DNA of 64,000 bases, from positions 1,736,001 to 1,800,000 of the forward strand of contig NZ_CP071238.1 in NCBI RefSeq assembly GCF_017299535.1, in the 5' to 3' direction. Positions 55,800 to 64,000 of this stretch are shown piece by piece; positions within the stretch are counted from its first letter, which is position 1; the number at the start of each line of letters is the position of its first letter. Both the position numbers and the translations under genes were made by a program. Below the pieces are notes generated by a model. That model was not told where the DNA came from, searched no databases, and saw nothing but the letters and a program-made list of their open reading frames with translations. Origin of the DNA: Serratia marcescens subsp. marcescens ATCC 13880 (GTDB lineage Bacteria; Pseudomonadota; Gammaproteobacteria; Enterobacterales; Enterobacteriaceae).

Positions 55800-58076
55800 A
55801 TCAAAATTTCGCTGGATCTGGCGATACTCGCCGTTATCTGCGGCATCCTGCCGCTGTTGGTTTTACCGCAGTTGCCTGAGCAATGGCAGCTGTGGCCGCT
55901 CGTGCTTGTTGTCTGTTTACTGCTGCGCACGCGCAGGCCATTCTGCCGCTATTTGGCCTGTCTGGGATTGGGATTCATATGGGCGGTTTTCAACGCCGGC
56001 AGCCTGATCGGGCAAATGGATCGCTTAACTCGCATGCCGGACGTGACGGCGGTGGTGCAGGTGAGCAGCGTCGCGCTGGAGCCCGCCGCCAGTAAACAGA
56101 CGCTGATGCGCATCGAGCGGGTCGACGGTCATTGGTTGGCGCCTGCGCTGGCGTTTACCACGACGTGGGCTCCCGAACAGCAGCGGCTATGCGCTGGGCA
56201 GCTTTGGCAATTGAAACTGCGCCTGCGGCCGGTACATGGCAAGCTCAATGAAGGCGGATTTGACAGCCAACGTTGGGCGATCGCCCAGCGCCAGCCGTTG
56301 ACGGGCCGGGTCAGGCAGGCTCGTTTGCTGGATGGCGATTGCGGGCTGCGCCAGCGCATCATCAGCCATGCGGAAACCAACATCGGTGAATTGCGTTACA
56401 AGGCGGTATTGCTGGCGCTGGCGTTTGGGGAACGAACCGCGCTGGAGCAGGCTTTGCGCACGCTGATGCTGAAAACCGGCATCGCTCATCTGATGGCCAT
56501 TTCAGGGTTGCATGTGGCGATGGTCGCCATTTTGTTCTGGGCCGCGTTGCGCGCGCTGCAGTTTTTTCTGCCCGCCCATTTGATTGGCTATCGCTTTCCA
56601 TTGGTCGCAGGCTGGGTGGCGACGCTGATCTATGTTTGGTTGGTGGGCGCCCAGCCGCCGGCGGTGCGTACCGCGTTGGCGATGACGCTGTGGATGCTGC
56701 TGCGCTTGCGCGGCGTTCATTGTTCTTCCTGGCAAGTGTGGTTGTGGTGTATCGGGCTGATTTTGCTGTGCGATCCGTTGGCGGTTTTGTCAGACAGTTT
56801 CTGGCTGTCGGTGCTGGCGGTGGGGTGTTTGATTTTTTGGTTTGAATGGGCGCCGCTCGGTGAGCGATTCCGGTCGGCCTGGTATTGGGCGCCGGTGCGC
56901 TGGCTGCATATTCAGCTGGGCATGACGTTGTTGCTGGTGCCGATGCAGGTCGCGCTGTTCTTAGGTCTGACGCTGACCTCGCTGCCCGCCAATCTTTGGG
57001 CGGTGCCCATCGTCTCATTGGTGACGGTGCCGTTGATTTTGCTGGCGGTGATCGGCGGCGTCCTCCCCTCGCTAAGTTACGGGCTTTGGTGGTTGGCAGA
57101 TTTCACGTTGAGCGGGGTGTTTGTGCCGCTGCATTACCTGCAACTCGGTTGGGTGGATTTGGGAACCGCCTCGCTGCTGGCCAGCATAGCGGGATGGCTT
57201 ATCGTTATCTGCTGGCGTTTTCATTGGTGGTGGCGCTATGCGCCGGGGCTGGCGGCGGTGGCGGTATGCTGTGTGTTGTGGCGTGGCAAAGCGCCGGACT
57301 ATCGCTGGCGCGTCGATATGCTTGATGTCGGGCACGGGTTGGCGGTGGTTATCGAGCAAAACGGCAAGGGGATACTGTACGATACCGGCGATCGTTGGCC
57401 CGCGGGCAGCGCCGCCGAACGGCATATCTTACCGATGCTGAACTGGCGGAATATTGAACTGGAGCAGATCATTATCAGCCATATTCACCTCGATCATATC
57501 GGCGGGCTGCCGATGATGCGGCGGGCGTTTCCTCAGGCGACGGTGCGCAGCCCGATACGCGGGGAAGGACACTTGCCCTGCGTCGCCGGTGAGCGTTGGC
57601 GCTGGCAATCGCTGCAATTCGAGGTGCTGTGGCCACCGAAAACGCGCAAAAGGCCGGTCAATGACGACTCCTGCGTTATCCGCATCGACGATGGGCAATA
57701 CAGTTTGCTGCTCACCGGCGATGCGGAAAAGAAGGCGGAGGAGCAGCTGTTACGGTTGCGGCGCGATCGTTTGGCTGCCACGGTGTTGCAGGTGGGGCAT
57801 CACGGCAGCAAGACGTCTTCTACGCCGCCGTTTCTGCGCGCGGTCAATCCCGAAGCGGCGCTGGCGTCCGCATCGCGTTACAACAAATGGCGATTGCCGG
57901 CGCGGAAAGTGGTCGCCAGATACCGGGCAAATGGCATTCAATGGCGCGATACGACGCGCTCCGGTCAGTTATCGGTACTTTTTTTCGCCAACGATTGGCA
58001 AATTAAAGGCTTTCGCGAACAATTAATACCCCGTTGGTACCATCAGCGGTTTGGCGTAGAGGGTGATAATGAGTAA
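55800..58076 (+). CDS. comEC: ComEC/Rec2 family DNA uptake channel, start codon unusual
   Basis: Inner-membrane protein related to ComEC/YcaI that passes single-stranded DNA across the membrane. It has an N-terminal OB-like periplasmic part, a central competence domain with about nine helices (Ala-Ile-Ser-Gly-Leu-His motif), and a C-terminal metallo-beta-lactamase domain with His-Ile-His-Leu-Asp-His and Gly-Asp-Ala-Glu motifs. The open frame has no ATG/GTG before residue 20. The position matching the E. coli Met is ATC at 55800, 7 nt after GGGAG. The first conventional start is TTG at 55857, which would cut off most of the first membrane helix. The rest of the gene is intact. In E. coli the role is linked to using DNA as nutrient. 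Confidence 0.85.
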   Translation: MKISLDLAILAVICGILPLLVLPQLPEQWQLWPLVLVVCLLLRTRRPFCRYLACLGLGFIWAVFNAGSLIGQMDRLTRMPDVTAVVQVSSVALEPAASKQTLMRIERVDGHWLAPALAFTTTWAPEQQRLCAGQLWQLKLRLRPVHGKLNEGGFDSQRWAIAQRQPLTGRVRQARLLDGDCGLRQRIISHAETNIGELRYKAVLLALAFGERTALEQALRTLMLKTGIAHLMAISGLHVAMVAILFWAALRALQFFLPAHLIGYRFPLVAGWVATLIYVWLVGAQPPAVRTALAMTLWMLLRLRGVHCSSWQVWLWCIGLILLCDPLAVLSDSFWLSVLAVGCLIFWFEWAPLGERFRSAWYWAPVRWLHIQLGMTLLLVPMQVALFLGLTLTSLPANLWAVPIVSLVTVPLILLAVIGGVLPSLSYGLWWLADFTLSGVFVPLHYLQLGWVDLGTASLLASIAGWLIVICWRFHWWWRYAPGLAAVAVCCVLWRGKAPDYRWRVDMLDVGHGLAVVIEQNGKGILYDTGDRWPAGSAAERHILPMLNWRNIELEQIIISHIHLDHIGGLPMMRRAFPQATVRSPIRGEGHLPCVAGERWRWQSLQFEVLWPPKTRKRPVNDDSCVIRIDDGQYSLLLTGDAEKKAEEQLLRLRRDRLAATVLQVGHHGSKTSSTPPFLRAVNPEAALASASRYNKWRLPARKVVARYRANGIQWRDTTRSGQLSVLFFANDWQIKGFREQLIPRWYHQRFGVEGDNE

Positions 58077-58111
58077 AATAGGCCGCTATTTCTTCCGATG
58101 CTGGTATTTGC

Positions 58112-59860
58112 ATGATGAATGATAAAGATCTCTCGACCTGGCAGACGTTCCGTCGACTCTGGCCGATGATCACTCCTTTTAAGACCGGGCTGATTGTGGC
58201 CGCCATTGCGTTGATTATGAACGCAGCGGGGGACACGCTGATGCTGTCTCTGCTTAAACCGTTATTGGACGATGGGTTTGGAAAAACCGACAGCAGCGTG
58301 CTGGTGTGGATGCCGCTGGCGGTGATTGCGCTGATGCTGATGCGTGGCGTGACCAGCTTTGTTTCAAGCTACTGCATTTCCTGGGTTTCCGGCATGGTGG
58401 TGATGCAAATGCGCCGCCGCCTGTTTGGCCACATGATGAGAATGCCGGTGGCCTTCTTCGATCAGCAGTCCACCGGGACTTTACTGTCGCGCATTACCTA
58501 TGATTCCGAGCAGGTGGCTTCCTCCTCTTCCAGCGCGCTGGTGACCGTGGTGCGTGAAGGAGCCTCGATCATTGGCCTGTTCATCATGATGTTCTACTAC
58601 AGCTGGCAGCTGTCGGTGATCCTGATCGTGCTGGCACCGATCGTCTCCATCGCCATTCGCCTGGTGTCCAAGCGTTTCCGCAACATCAGCAAGAACATGC
58701 AGAACACCATGGGGCAGGTGACCACCAGCGCCGAACAGATGCTGAAAGGCCATAAAGAAGTGCTGATTTTCGGTGGCCAGCAGGTAGAAACCGAGCGTTT
58801 TAACTCGGTGAGCAACCGCATGCGCCAACAGGGCATGAAACTGGTCTCCGCGTCTTCCATTTCCGATCCGATCATTCAACTGATTGCTTCGCTGGCCCTG
58901 GCGTTCGTGCTGTTTGCCGCCAGCTTCCCAAGCGTGATGGAAACCCTGACCGCCGGCACCATTACCGTGGTGTTCTCGTCGATGATCGCGCTGATGCGTC
59001 CGCTGAAGTCGCTGACCAACGTCAATGCCCAGTTCCAGCGAGGGATGGCGGCCTGTCAGACGCTGTTCTCCATTTTGGATATGGAACAGGAAAAAGACAC
59101 CGGCACCCGCGAAGTGAAGCGTGCGAAAGGCGATATCGAATTCCGCAACGTCACCTTCTACTACCCGGCCAAAGAAACGCCGGCGCTGCGTGATATCAAC
59201 CTGAAAATCGCCGAGGGCAAAACCGTCGCGTTGGTGGGCCGTTCCGGTTCGGGTAAATCCACCATCGCCAACCTGCTTACGCGCTTCTACGATATTCAGG
59301 AAGGCGAAATCCTGATGGATGGCCACGATCTGCGTGAATATACCCTGGCCTCGCTGCGCAATCAGGTGGCTCTAGTTTCGCAAAACGTGCACCTGTTCAA
59401 CGACACCATCGCCAACAACATCGCCTATGCGCGCGAGAGCGAATACAGCCGCGAGCAGATTGAGAAAGCGGCGGAAATGGCGTACGCGATGGACTTCATC
59501 AACAAGATGGAAAACGGTCTGGATACGGTGATCGGTGAAAACGGCGTGATGCTGTCCGGCGGCCAACGCCAGCGCATTGCCATCGCGCGCGCGCTGCTGC
59601 GTGACTGCCCGATCCTGATCCTGGATGAGGCGACCTCTGCGCTGGATACCGAGTCCGAGCGGGCCATTCAGGCCGCGCTGGACGAACTGCAGAAAGACCG
59701 AACTTCACTGGTGATCGCGCACCGTCTGTCGACCATTGAGAAGGCGGACGAGATCCTGGTGGTGGAGGACGGCCGCATCGTCGAACGCGGTGAACACGCC
59801 GAGTTGCTTGAGCGCCAAGGCGCCTATGCGCAGCTGCACCGCATGCAGTTTGGTCAATAA
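58112..59860 (+). CDS. msbA: Lipid A flippase MsbA
   Basis: Essential ABC exporter that flips core-lipid A across the inner membrane. Six membrane helices (residues about 20-320) precede the ATPase with Walker A Gly376-Arg-Ser-Gly-Ser-Gly-Lys-Ser383, signature Leu-Ser-Gly-Gly-Gln near 481, and Walker B Leu-Ile-Leu-Asp-Glu near 502-506. The 582 residues equal E. coli. The stop overlaps the lpxK ATG by one base (TAATG). Confidence 0.98.
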   Translation: MMNDKDLSTWQTFRRLWPMITPFKTGLIVAAIALIMNAAGDTLMLSLLKPLLDDGFGKTDSSVLVWMPLAVIALMLMRGVTSFVSSYCISWVSGMVVMQMRRRLFGHMMRMPVAFFDQQSTGTLLSRITYDSEQVASSSSSALVTVVREGASIIGLFIMMFYYSWQLSVILIVLAPIVSIAIRLVSKRFRNISKNMQNTMGQVTTSAEQMLKGHKEVLIFGGQQVETERFNSVSNRMRQQGMKLVSASSISDPIIQLIASLALAFVLFAASFPSVMETLTAGTITVVFSSMIALMRPLKSLTNVNAQFQRGMAACQTLFSILDMEQEKDTGTREVKRAKGDIEFRNVTFYYPAKETPALRDINLKIAEGKTVALVGRSGSGKSTIANLLTRFYDIQEGEILMDGHDLREYTLASLRNQVALVSQNVHLFNDTIANNIAYARESEYSREQIEKAAEMAYAMDFINKMENGLDTVIGENGVMLSGGQRQRIAIARALLRDCPILILDEATSALDTESERAIQAALDELQKDRTSLVIAHRLSTIEKADEILVVEDGRIVERGEHAELLERQGAYAQLHRMQFGQ

Positions 59861-60840
59861 TGATTGAGCGCATCTGGTCCGGCGGTTCGTTGCTTTATCT
59901 GGCGCTATTGCCGCTCTCGTGGCTCTATGGCTTGTTCAGTTGGCTGATCCGTCTCAGTTACCGCTGCGGCCTGCGTAAAAGTTGGCGTTCGCCGGTGCCG
60001 GTAGTGGTGGTGGGTAACCTCACCGCCGGCGGCAACGGCAAAACGCCGATGGTGATTTGGCTGGTGGAACACCTGCAACAGCGGGGCTATCGCGTTGGCG
60101 TGGTGTCACGCGGCTACGGCGGCAAGTCGGCGGTTTATCCGCTGGTGCTCGGTCAGAATACGTCGACCCGCGAGGCGGGCGATGAGCCGGTGCTGATTTA
60201 TCAACGTACCGGTGCGCCTGTGGCGATCGCGCCCAAGCGAGCCGAGGCGGTGCAGGCCCTGCTGCAACAACAGCCGCTGGATGTGATCATCACCGACGAC
60301 GGTTTGCAGCACTACGCTTTACAGCGTGACTTCGAGCTGGTGGTCATCGACGGCGTGCGTCGTTTCGGCAACGGCTGGTGGTTGCCGGCCGGGCCGATGC
60401 GCGAGCGTGCCGCGCGGCTTGGCAGCGTCGATGCGCGCGTCGCCAATGGCGGCGTGGCGCAGGCCGGGGAAATTGCCATGCGCCTGCAGGCGCGTGATGC
60501 GGTGAACCTGCTGAGCGGTGAACGTCGCCCGGCGGCTGAGCTGCCGCGCGTGGTGGCGATGGCCGGCATCGGCCATCCGCCGCGTTTCTTCGCGACGTTG
60601 GAAAAGTTGAACGTCGAAGTCGTACAGGAAGTGGCGTTTGCCGATCATCAGGAATATCAGCAGGAACAGCTGGCGGCGCTGGTTGCAGCCGATCAAACGC
60701 TGTTGATGACGGAGAAGGACGCGGTGAAGTGTCGCGCCTTTGCCCAGCCTAATTGGTGGTATTTGCCGGTTGATGCGGTGCTACCTTCCGCTCAGGCTGA
60801 GCAATTGCTGCAGGATATCGAATCTCTGCTGACTAAGTAA
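59860..60840 (+). CDS. lpxK: Tetraacyldisaccharide 4'-kinase LpxK
   Basis: Phosphorylates the 4' position of the lipid A precursor at the inner membrane. An N-terminal hydrophobic helix (about 10-34) is followed by the P-loop Gly52-[11 protein letters not shown]63. The Asp-Asp-Gly-Leu-Gln-His segment near 145-150 is catalytic in the family. The 326 residues compare with 328 in E. coli. It is translationally coupled with msbA. Confidence 0.97.
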   Translation: MIERIWSGGSLLYLALLPLSWLYGLFSWLIRLSYRCGLRKSWRSPVPVVVVGNLTAGGNGKTPMVIWLVEHLQQRGYRVGVVSRGYGGKSAVYPLVLGQNTSTREAGDEPVLIYQRTGAPVAIAPKRAEAVQALLQQQPLDVIITDDGLQHYALQRDFELVVIDGVRRFGNGWWLPAGPMRERAARLGSVDARVANGGVAQAGEIAMRLQARDAVNLLSGERRPAAELPRVVAMAGIGHPPRFFATLEKLNVEVVQEVAFADHQEYQQEQLAALVAADQTLLMTEKDAVKCRAFAQPNWWYLPVDAVLPSAQAEQLLQDIESLLTK

Positions 60841-60842
60841 TC

Positions 60843-62249
60843 TCAGGATGCCAGCGTGGCAAGTCCCAAGGCTTGCGCGCAGGCTTCCAGCGAACGCTGC
60901 TGGGTTTGCTGATACAGCGCCAGCTCGTCGATCACCTCACTGCCCAACGCTTGTTCAAACGCTGCCCGGCTGGAAGCGGCGTTGTACTGCGCGTGGCGGC
61001 TGTCGCCCAGGTTTGACTGGAAAATCCCCGCCGCGCTGACCGGCAGAAAATCTTCATACACCAGAGGCTGGAAGCGAACGTGTTCTTTCTCGATCAGTTG
61101 TTCCAGGGTGCTGTGCTTATCCAGCGACTCTTTGGCCGCCAGGCCGCATTCGGTCGGGAAATAGCGGAACCAGGCCAGCTGTTGCTCACGCAGCGTGGCG
61201 TAATCATCCGGAAACGCCCGGAAGTTTTCCTCCAGCAGTTGATAGTAGCGCTCGGCATTCTTCTCGCTCGGCGGCGCCTGCAACGCATCGTTGGTCGCCT
61301 GCAGCAAACGGTCGTAAAGTTCGCGTCCTTTAGGCGTTAGCGCCACGCCACGTTGTTCGATCTCGCCGAAGCGCGCGGTATGGTGACCGGCGACGGCGTG
61401 GCCGTCGTGCTCAACGAAATCGACGCTTTCTTCCAGCGCTTTGAAGCTGGTTTGGCGGAGCAGGATCGCGCGGCGGCGGCGCGGCGGGCCCTCGATGACC
61501 GCTTTGGGCGTAATACCGCGGCCGGGCATCGCTTGCTGAACGCGATCGATGTCCAGCGTGCGTGGTGTCAGGTGGTTGATATGCGGTCCTTTAAACGCCA
61601 CCACGTCGGCGATCAGGCGATGCTGATCGTGCAGCTGCCGGTATTCTTCGGCGCTGACCGTCGCCTGGTTGTGCCAGCGGAAGGTTTCCAGCGCTTGTTC
61701 GACAAATTCTTGCGCCTGCACTTCATTCAGCCCGCCTTGCGCTTCCTGCAGCGCGATCAGCTCCAGCGCGCGATCGGTAAAGATACGGCGGCGCGCCAGC
61801 AAGCGCTCGGCCAGCGCACGCAGCGCGGGATCTTCTATCAGTTCCAGGCGCAGCAGGGAGGTGAACACGCGGAAAGGACTGATCTGCAGCGCGTCTTCGT
61901 GTATGGCGCGAAAAGCGGTGGAGTGTACCGGAACGCCCGCCACCGATAGGTCATAGTAACCGACCGGCGCCATACCCATCACCCGGAACAGGCGGCGCAG
62001 GGTGGCCAGTTCGTCCGCCGTACCGACCCGGATCGCGCCGTGGCGCTCCATGGCCAGGCGTTCGATCTCGCCGGTGATTTGCAGTTGATGAGCCAGTGCG
62101 GCATCTTCGCGCAGAACCTGTCGGTTGGTTTCCGCCACCAGCTCCAGCAGATCGCCGTACAGCGGTACCTCTTTTTGATACATGTCCGACATCGCGTGAG
62201 AGAATCTGGCGCGGATTTCATTAGGTGAAACGAACTGCTGGGCGGTCAT
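60843..62249 (-). CDS. YdcJ/HglS family 2-oxoadipate dioxygenase/decarboxylase-like protein (DUF1338)
   Basis: Fe(II) enzyme of the VOC superfamily. The Pseudomonas HglS converts 2-oxoadipate to 2-hydroxyglutarate in D-lysine catabolism. The 468-residue protein is close to E. coli YdcJ. Residues that fit the HglS metal ligands, as I recall them, are His70 (Glu-Arg-His-Gly-Ala-Ile-Arg), His226 (His-Ile-Asn-His-Leu-Thr-Pro) and Glu296 (Phe-Gly-Glu-Ile-Glu-Gln). I chose the ATG at 62249 because AAGGAG lies 8 nt upstream; ATGs at 62255 and 62273 are in frame but badly spaced. It converges with lpxK and is absent from this place in E. coli. No other lysine catabolism gene is near. Confidence 0.88.
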   Translation of the reverse strand: MTAQQFVSPNEIRARFSHAMSDMYQKEVPLYGDLLELVAETNRQVLREDAALAHQLQITGEIERLAMERHGAIRVGTADELATLRRLFRVMGMAPVGYYDLSVAGVPVHSTAFRAIHEDALQISPFRVFTSLLRLELIEDPALRALAERLLARRRIFTDRALELIALQEAQGGLNEVQAQEFVEQALETFRWHNQATVSAEEYRQLHDQHRLIADVVAFKGPHINHLTPRTLDIDRVQQAMPGRGITPKAVIEGPPRRRRAILLRQTSFKALEESVDFVEHDGHAVAGHHTARFGEIEQRGVALTPKGRELYDRLLQATNDALQAPPSEKNAERYYQLLEENFRAFPDDYATLREQQLAWFRYFPTECGLAAKESLDKHSTLEQLIEKEHVRFQPLVYEDFLPVSAAGIFQSNLGDSRHAQYNAASSRAAFEQALGSEVIDELALYQQTQQRSLEACAQALGLATLAS

Positions 62250-62774
62250 GCGCATAGCTCCTTGATTCAGCATAATCTGAAAAATCGTGTTTTTAGCGGC
62301 AAAAGTGCTGGCGAAAAAGCCGTCTGCCTTGTTTTCCCCTCAAGTTTAGCCATCTGATTTGGGATTTGTTATAGCAGCGTCAAGCATATTAGAGTTTTAT
62401 GCGTTAGCTCTCATTTGCAGCGCTCAGACGGGCAAATGATGCTCCGGTGAGGAGAGGAACGCGGTGGATCGGCCGCGGCGAGCGTTAAATTAAGTCATGT
62501 ATATTCAGGGGGATAAAAATAAATTCGACGTAATGATGAATTTATTGCAATAAACCTCTTGTGCATTCACCATTTTTATGAGTAAATGCAAGTCGGCCTG
62601 TAATCCAGACCTATTTATGTTCGAGTTTAGAGTTAAGCAGTTCCTCCAAAAACGTTATCATCCGATTCCGCTTCAAAGACGAACCTTCTAAGTACCTCCC
62701 ATAAGTAATGTTTCTGAAATGGCCGCAATTGCCTCTTATGGCAGGTTTTGTAAATATATTTAAAGGTAAAAGTA
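62250..62774 (+). promoter_or_regulatory. Long upstream region and leader of the first csp gene
   Basis: This 525-bp gap holds no supported gene. The right half (from about 62480) is AT-rich and probably contains the csp promoter and a long 5' leader, ending in TTTAAAGGTAAAAG before the ATG, much like the end of the E. coli cspA leader. TATATT at 62500-62505 could be a -10. No clear cold box could be identified. The left part should contain the promoter of the YdcJ-like gene. Confidence 0.45.
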
Positions 62775-62984
62775 ATGTCTAAGAAGACTGGTCAAGTTAA
62801 GTGGTTCAACGAAAGCAAAGGTTTTGGTTTCATTGAGCAGCACGACGGCGGCAAAGATGTATTTGTACACTTCTCCGCAATCATGACCGACGGTTTCAAG
62901 ACCCTGGCTGAAGGCCAGCGTGTCGAGTACACCATCCAGGACAGCCCGCGCGGGCCGGCTGCCGCCAACGTAGTTGCTCTGTAA
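62775..62984 (+). CDS. Cold-shock protein, CspA family (CspE/CspC-like)
   Basis: Single-domain RNA chaperone of 69 residues. RNP1 (Lys-Gly-Phe-Gly-Phe-Ile at about 15-20) and RNP2 (Asp-Val-Phe-Val-His-Phe at about 29-34) are intact, and the C-terminus Gly-Pro-Ala-Ala-Ala-Asn-Val is typical. It is closest to CspE/CspC by eye, with an unusual Glu-Gln-His between RNP1 and the Asp-Gly-Gly turn. A terminator follows and a second cold-shock gene lies downstream. Confidence 0.92.
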   Translation: MSKKTGQVKWFNESKGFGFIEQHDGGKDVFVHFSAIMTDGFKTLAEGQRVEYTIQDSPRGPAAANVVAL

Positions 62985-63070
62985 GAAGACAGGGAACGCG
63001 TATAAAGAGATCTTAATACAACCATGGTGACGCTTCAGCGCTGAGTCATGCGGAAGATATTAAGTTCAAC

Positions 63071-63098
63071 AAGCCCGCCTTAGTGCGGGTTTTTTATT
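63071..63098 (+). terminator. Terminator after first csp gene
   Basis: The stem CCCGC / GCGGG with a 6-nt loop, extended by AAG...TTT pairing, is followed by six T. It ends the first csp transcript about 100 nt after the stop codon. Confidence 0.88.
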
Positions 63099-63207
63099 TT
63101 TTTGCTCACGAGAGGTTTGTTACGAAAAACTTTAGGATGGGCTGGTAGCGTCCAGACAATATAAAAAATGACGTTGTCAAGGATGCTCAAGTAAAAGGAT
63201 ATAAGTT

Positions 63208-63429
63208 ATGTTTAAAAATACTGTGTTAAAAATGGGTCGTGTGAAATGGTTTAATCAGGCCGAAGGCTATGGTTTTATTTCACCGGTAGATGGCAGCGAC
63301 GAAATCTATGTCAACCGCAACGCTATCGCCAACACCAAAAATAAGTCGTTGAACGAAGGTCAGAACGTTGAGTTCTCGATCTATCGCAGCTCGCATGGGC
63401 TGTCCGCGGCAGACGTTATCGCGTTCTGA
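63208..63429 (+). CDS. Divergent cold-shock-domain protein
   Basis: 73-residue cold-shock domain. RNP1 is present in variant form (Glu-Gly-Tyr-Gly-Phe-Ile-Ser), but RNP2 is degenerate: Glu-Ile-Tyr-Val-Asn-Arg replaces Asp-Val-Phe-Val-His-Phe, so the key aromatic/His contacts are lost. The first eight residues (Met-Phe-Lys-Asn-Thr-Val-Leu-Lys) are extra; an in-frame ATG eight codons later would give a normal Csp N-terminus. AAAGGA precedes the first ATG. It may bind nucleic acid weakly or serve another role. Confidence 0.82.
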   Translation: MFKNTVLKMGRVKWFNQAEGYGFISPVDGSDEIYVNRNAIANTKNKSLNEGQNVEFSIYRSSHGLSAADVIAF

Positions 63430-63543
63430 TCGCATCCTCCTTCCTCGCCAGTGCCGGTGTCGCCACCCGCAAGCACTGGCGAAGATAAATCCCGCGATAT
63501 CCACTATTATCAGGCCATTGCCTACTCGCCACGGATATCAGGA

Positions 63544-64000
63544 TGACCACCCCGACCATTTCCCTTACCGCCGCTCGCGCGTTGCACCTTGCCGCCCAGG
63601 GGCTGCTTTCTCCGCTTAAACGCCAGGCTCGGCCCGATGACGTCGTGAGCGCGATCCAGCGCATGGGGCTGTTACAAATCGATACCATTAGCGTCGTCGC
63701 TCGCAGCCCGTATCTGGTGCTGTTCAGCCGTTTGGGAACCTATCAGCCAGAGTGGCTTGAGCAGGCGCTCGCCGGCCGCAAGCTGTTCGAGTATTGGGCG
63801 CACGAGGCCTGTTTCCTGCCGATCGAAGATTTTGGTCTGCTGCGCCACCGCATGCTGGCGCCGCATGATATGGGCTGGAAATACTCGGCCGACTGGGTGC
63901 AGCAGCACCAGGCCGCGATGGACAACCTGCTGCGGCACATCGAACAACAGGGGCCGGTGCGTTCCGCCGATTTCAGCGCCGAGAAGAAAGGCAACAGCGG
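63544..64000 (+). CDS. ycaQ: Winged-helix DNA glycosylase YcaQ (3' part missing)
   Basis: HTH_42-family glycosylase that in E. coli removes alkylated bases and unhooks interstrand crosslinks. Only the first 152 codons lie in the window. They contain the Met-Gly-Leu-Leu-Gln-Ile-Asp-Thr-Ile-Ser-Val-Val-Ala-Arg segment (about 41-54) and Glu-Tyr-Trp-Ala-His-Glu-Ala (about 82-88), both typical of the family. It is the gene expected after lpxK in E. coli. Confidence 0.92.

Noticed and set aside
55738..56007. 89-codon open frame at the start of comEC as a separate small gene
   Set aside because: It overlaps the conserved comEC frame and its translation is Cys/Arg/Ser-rich without any family signal.

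Overview
This is a core-chromosome segment of a GC-rich member of the Enterobacterales. The gene order art-ybjP-ybjQ-amiD-ybjS-ybjT-ltaE-poxB-hcr-hcp-lysO-ybjD-ybjX-macAB-cspD-clpSA-infA-aat-cydCD-trxB-lrp-ftsK-lolA-rarA-serS-ycaD-pflA-pflB-focA-ycaO-serC-aroA-cmk-rpsA-ihfB-comEC-msbA-lpxK-ycaQ follows the 19-21 minute region of Escherichia coli, and the proteins are close homologues. The high GC content, the codon use and the extra genes (ansB, DUF3300, hglS/ydcJ-like, DUF1294) suggest Serratia, probably S. marcescens or a near relative. The genus is an inference, because no database search was possible.

Layout. Positions 1-2600 hold the arginine ABC transporter artPIQM (artM is cut by the left edge), preceded by two ARG-box-like sites 21 bp apart. 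Positions 2750-9450 carry envelope and poorly known genes: ybjP lipoprotein, ybjQ, a DUF3300 lipoprotein, amidase amiD, the SDR-like ybjS and ybjT, and a DUF1294 membrane protein. Positions 9470-16270 are metabolic and nitrosative-stress genes: ltaE, poxB, hcr, hcp and lysO, with NsrR- and FNR-like sites before hcp. Positions 16455-22650 hold ybjD (OLD-type nuclease/ATPase), ybjX, the macAB efflux pump and cspD. Positions 23000-31630 hold the N-degron machinery clpS-clpA and aat around infA, then the cydDC exporter and trxB. Positions 32286-40165 hold lrp, ftsK (LexA box), lolA, rarA and serS. Positions 40219-48400 hold a DUF1801 protein, ycaD, the pyruvate formate-lyase locus (focA-pflB-pflA) and ycaO. 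Positions 48541-55530 hold periplasmic asparaginase ansB, serC-aroA, cmk, rpsA and ihfB. Positions 55800-64000 hold comEC, msbA-lpxK, a small inserted block (hglS/ydcJ-like gene and two cold-shock genes) and the start of ycaQ.

Functional links. ClpS, ClpA and Aat form one degradation pathway. CydDC and TrxB act on thiol redox balance. FocA, PflB and PflA act together in anaerobic pyruvate metabolism, and Hcp/Hcr in anaerobic NO stress. MsbA and LpxK serve lipid A biogenesis. LolA serves the lipoproteins encoded nearby.

No prophage, insertion sequence, CRISPR array, rRNA or recognisable tRNA was seen. Differences from E. coli are small replacements: the tRNA-Ser gene expected between clpA and infA is replaced by a large dyad, ansB stands where ycaP would be, and aqpZ, dmsABC, ycaL and others are absent. 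I found no clear candidate for a wholly new multi-gene system. The most unusual points are comEC without a normal start codon, the clpA-infA dyad, a cold-shock protein with a degenerate RNP2 motif, and several undescribed intergenic inverted repeats.
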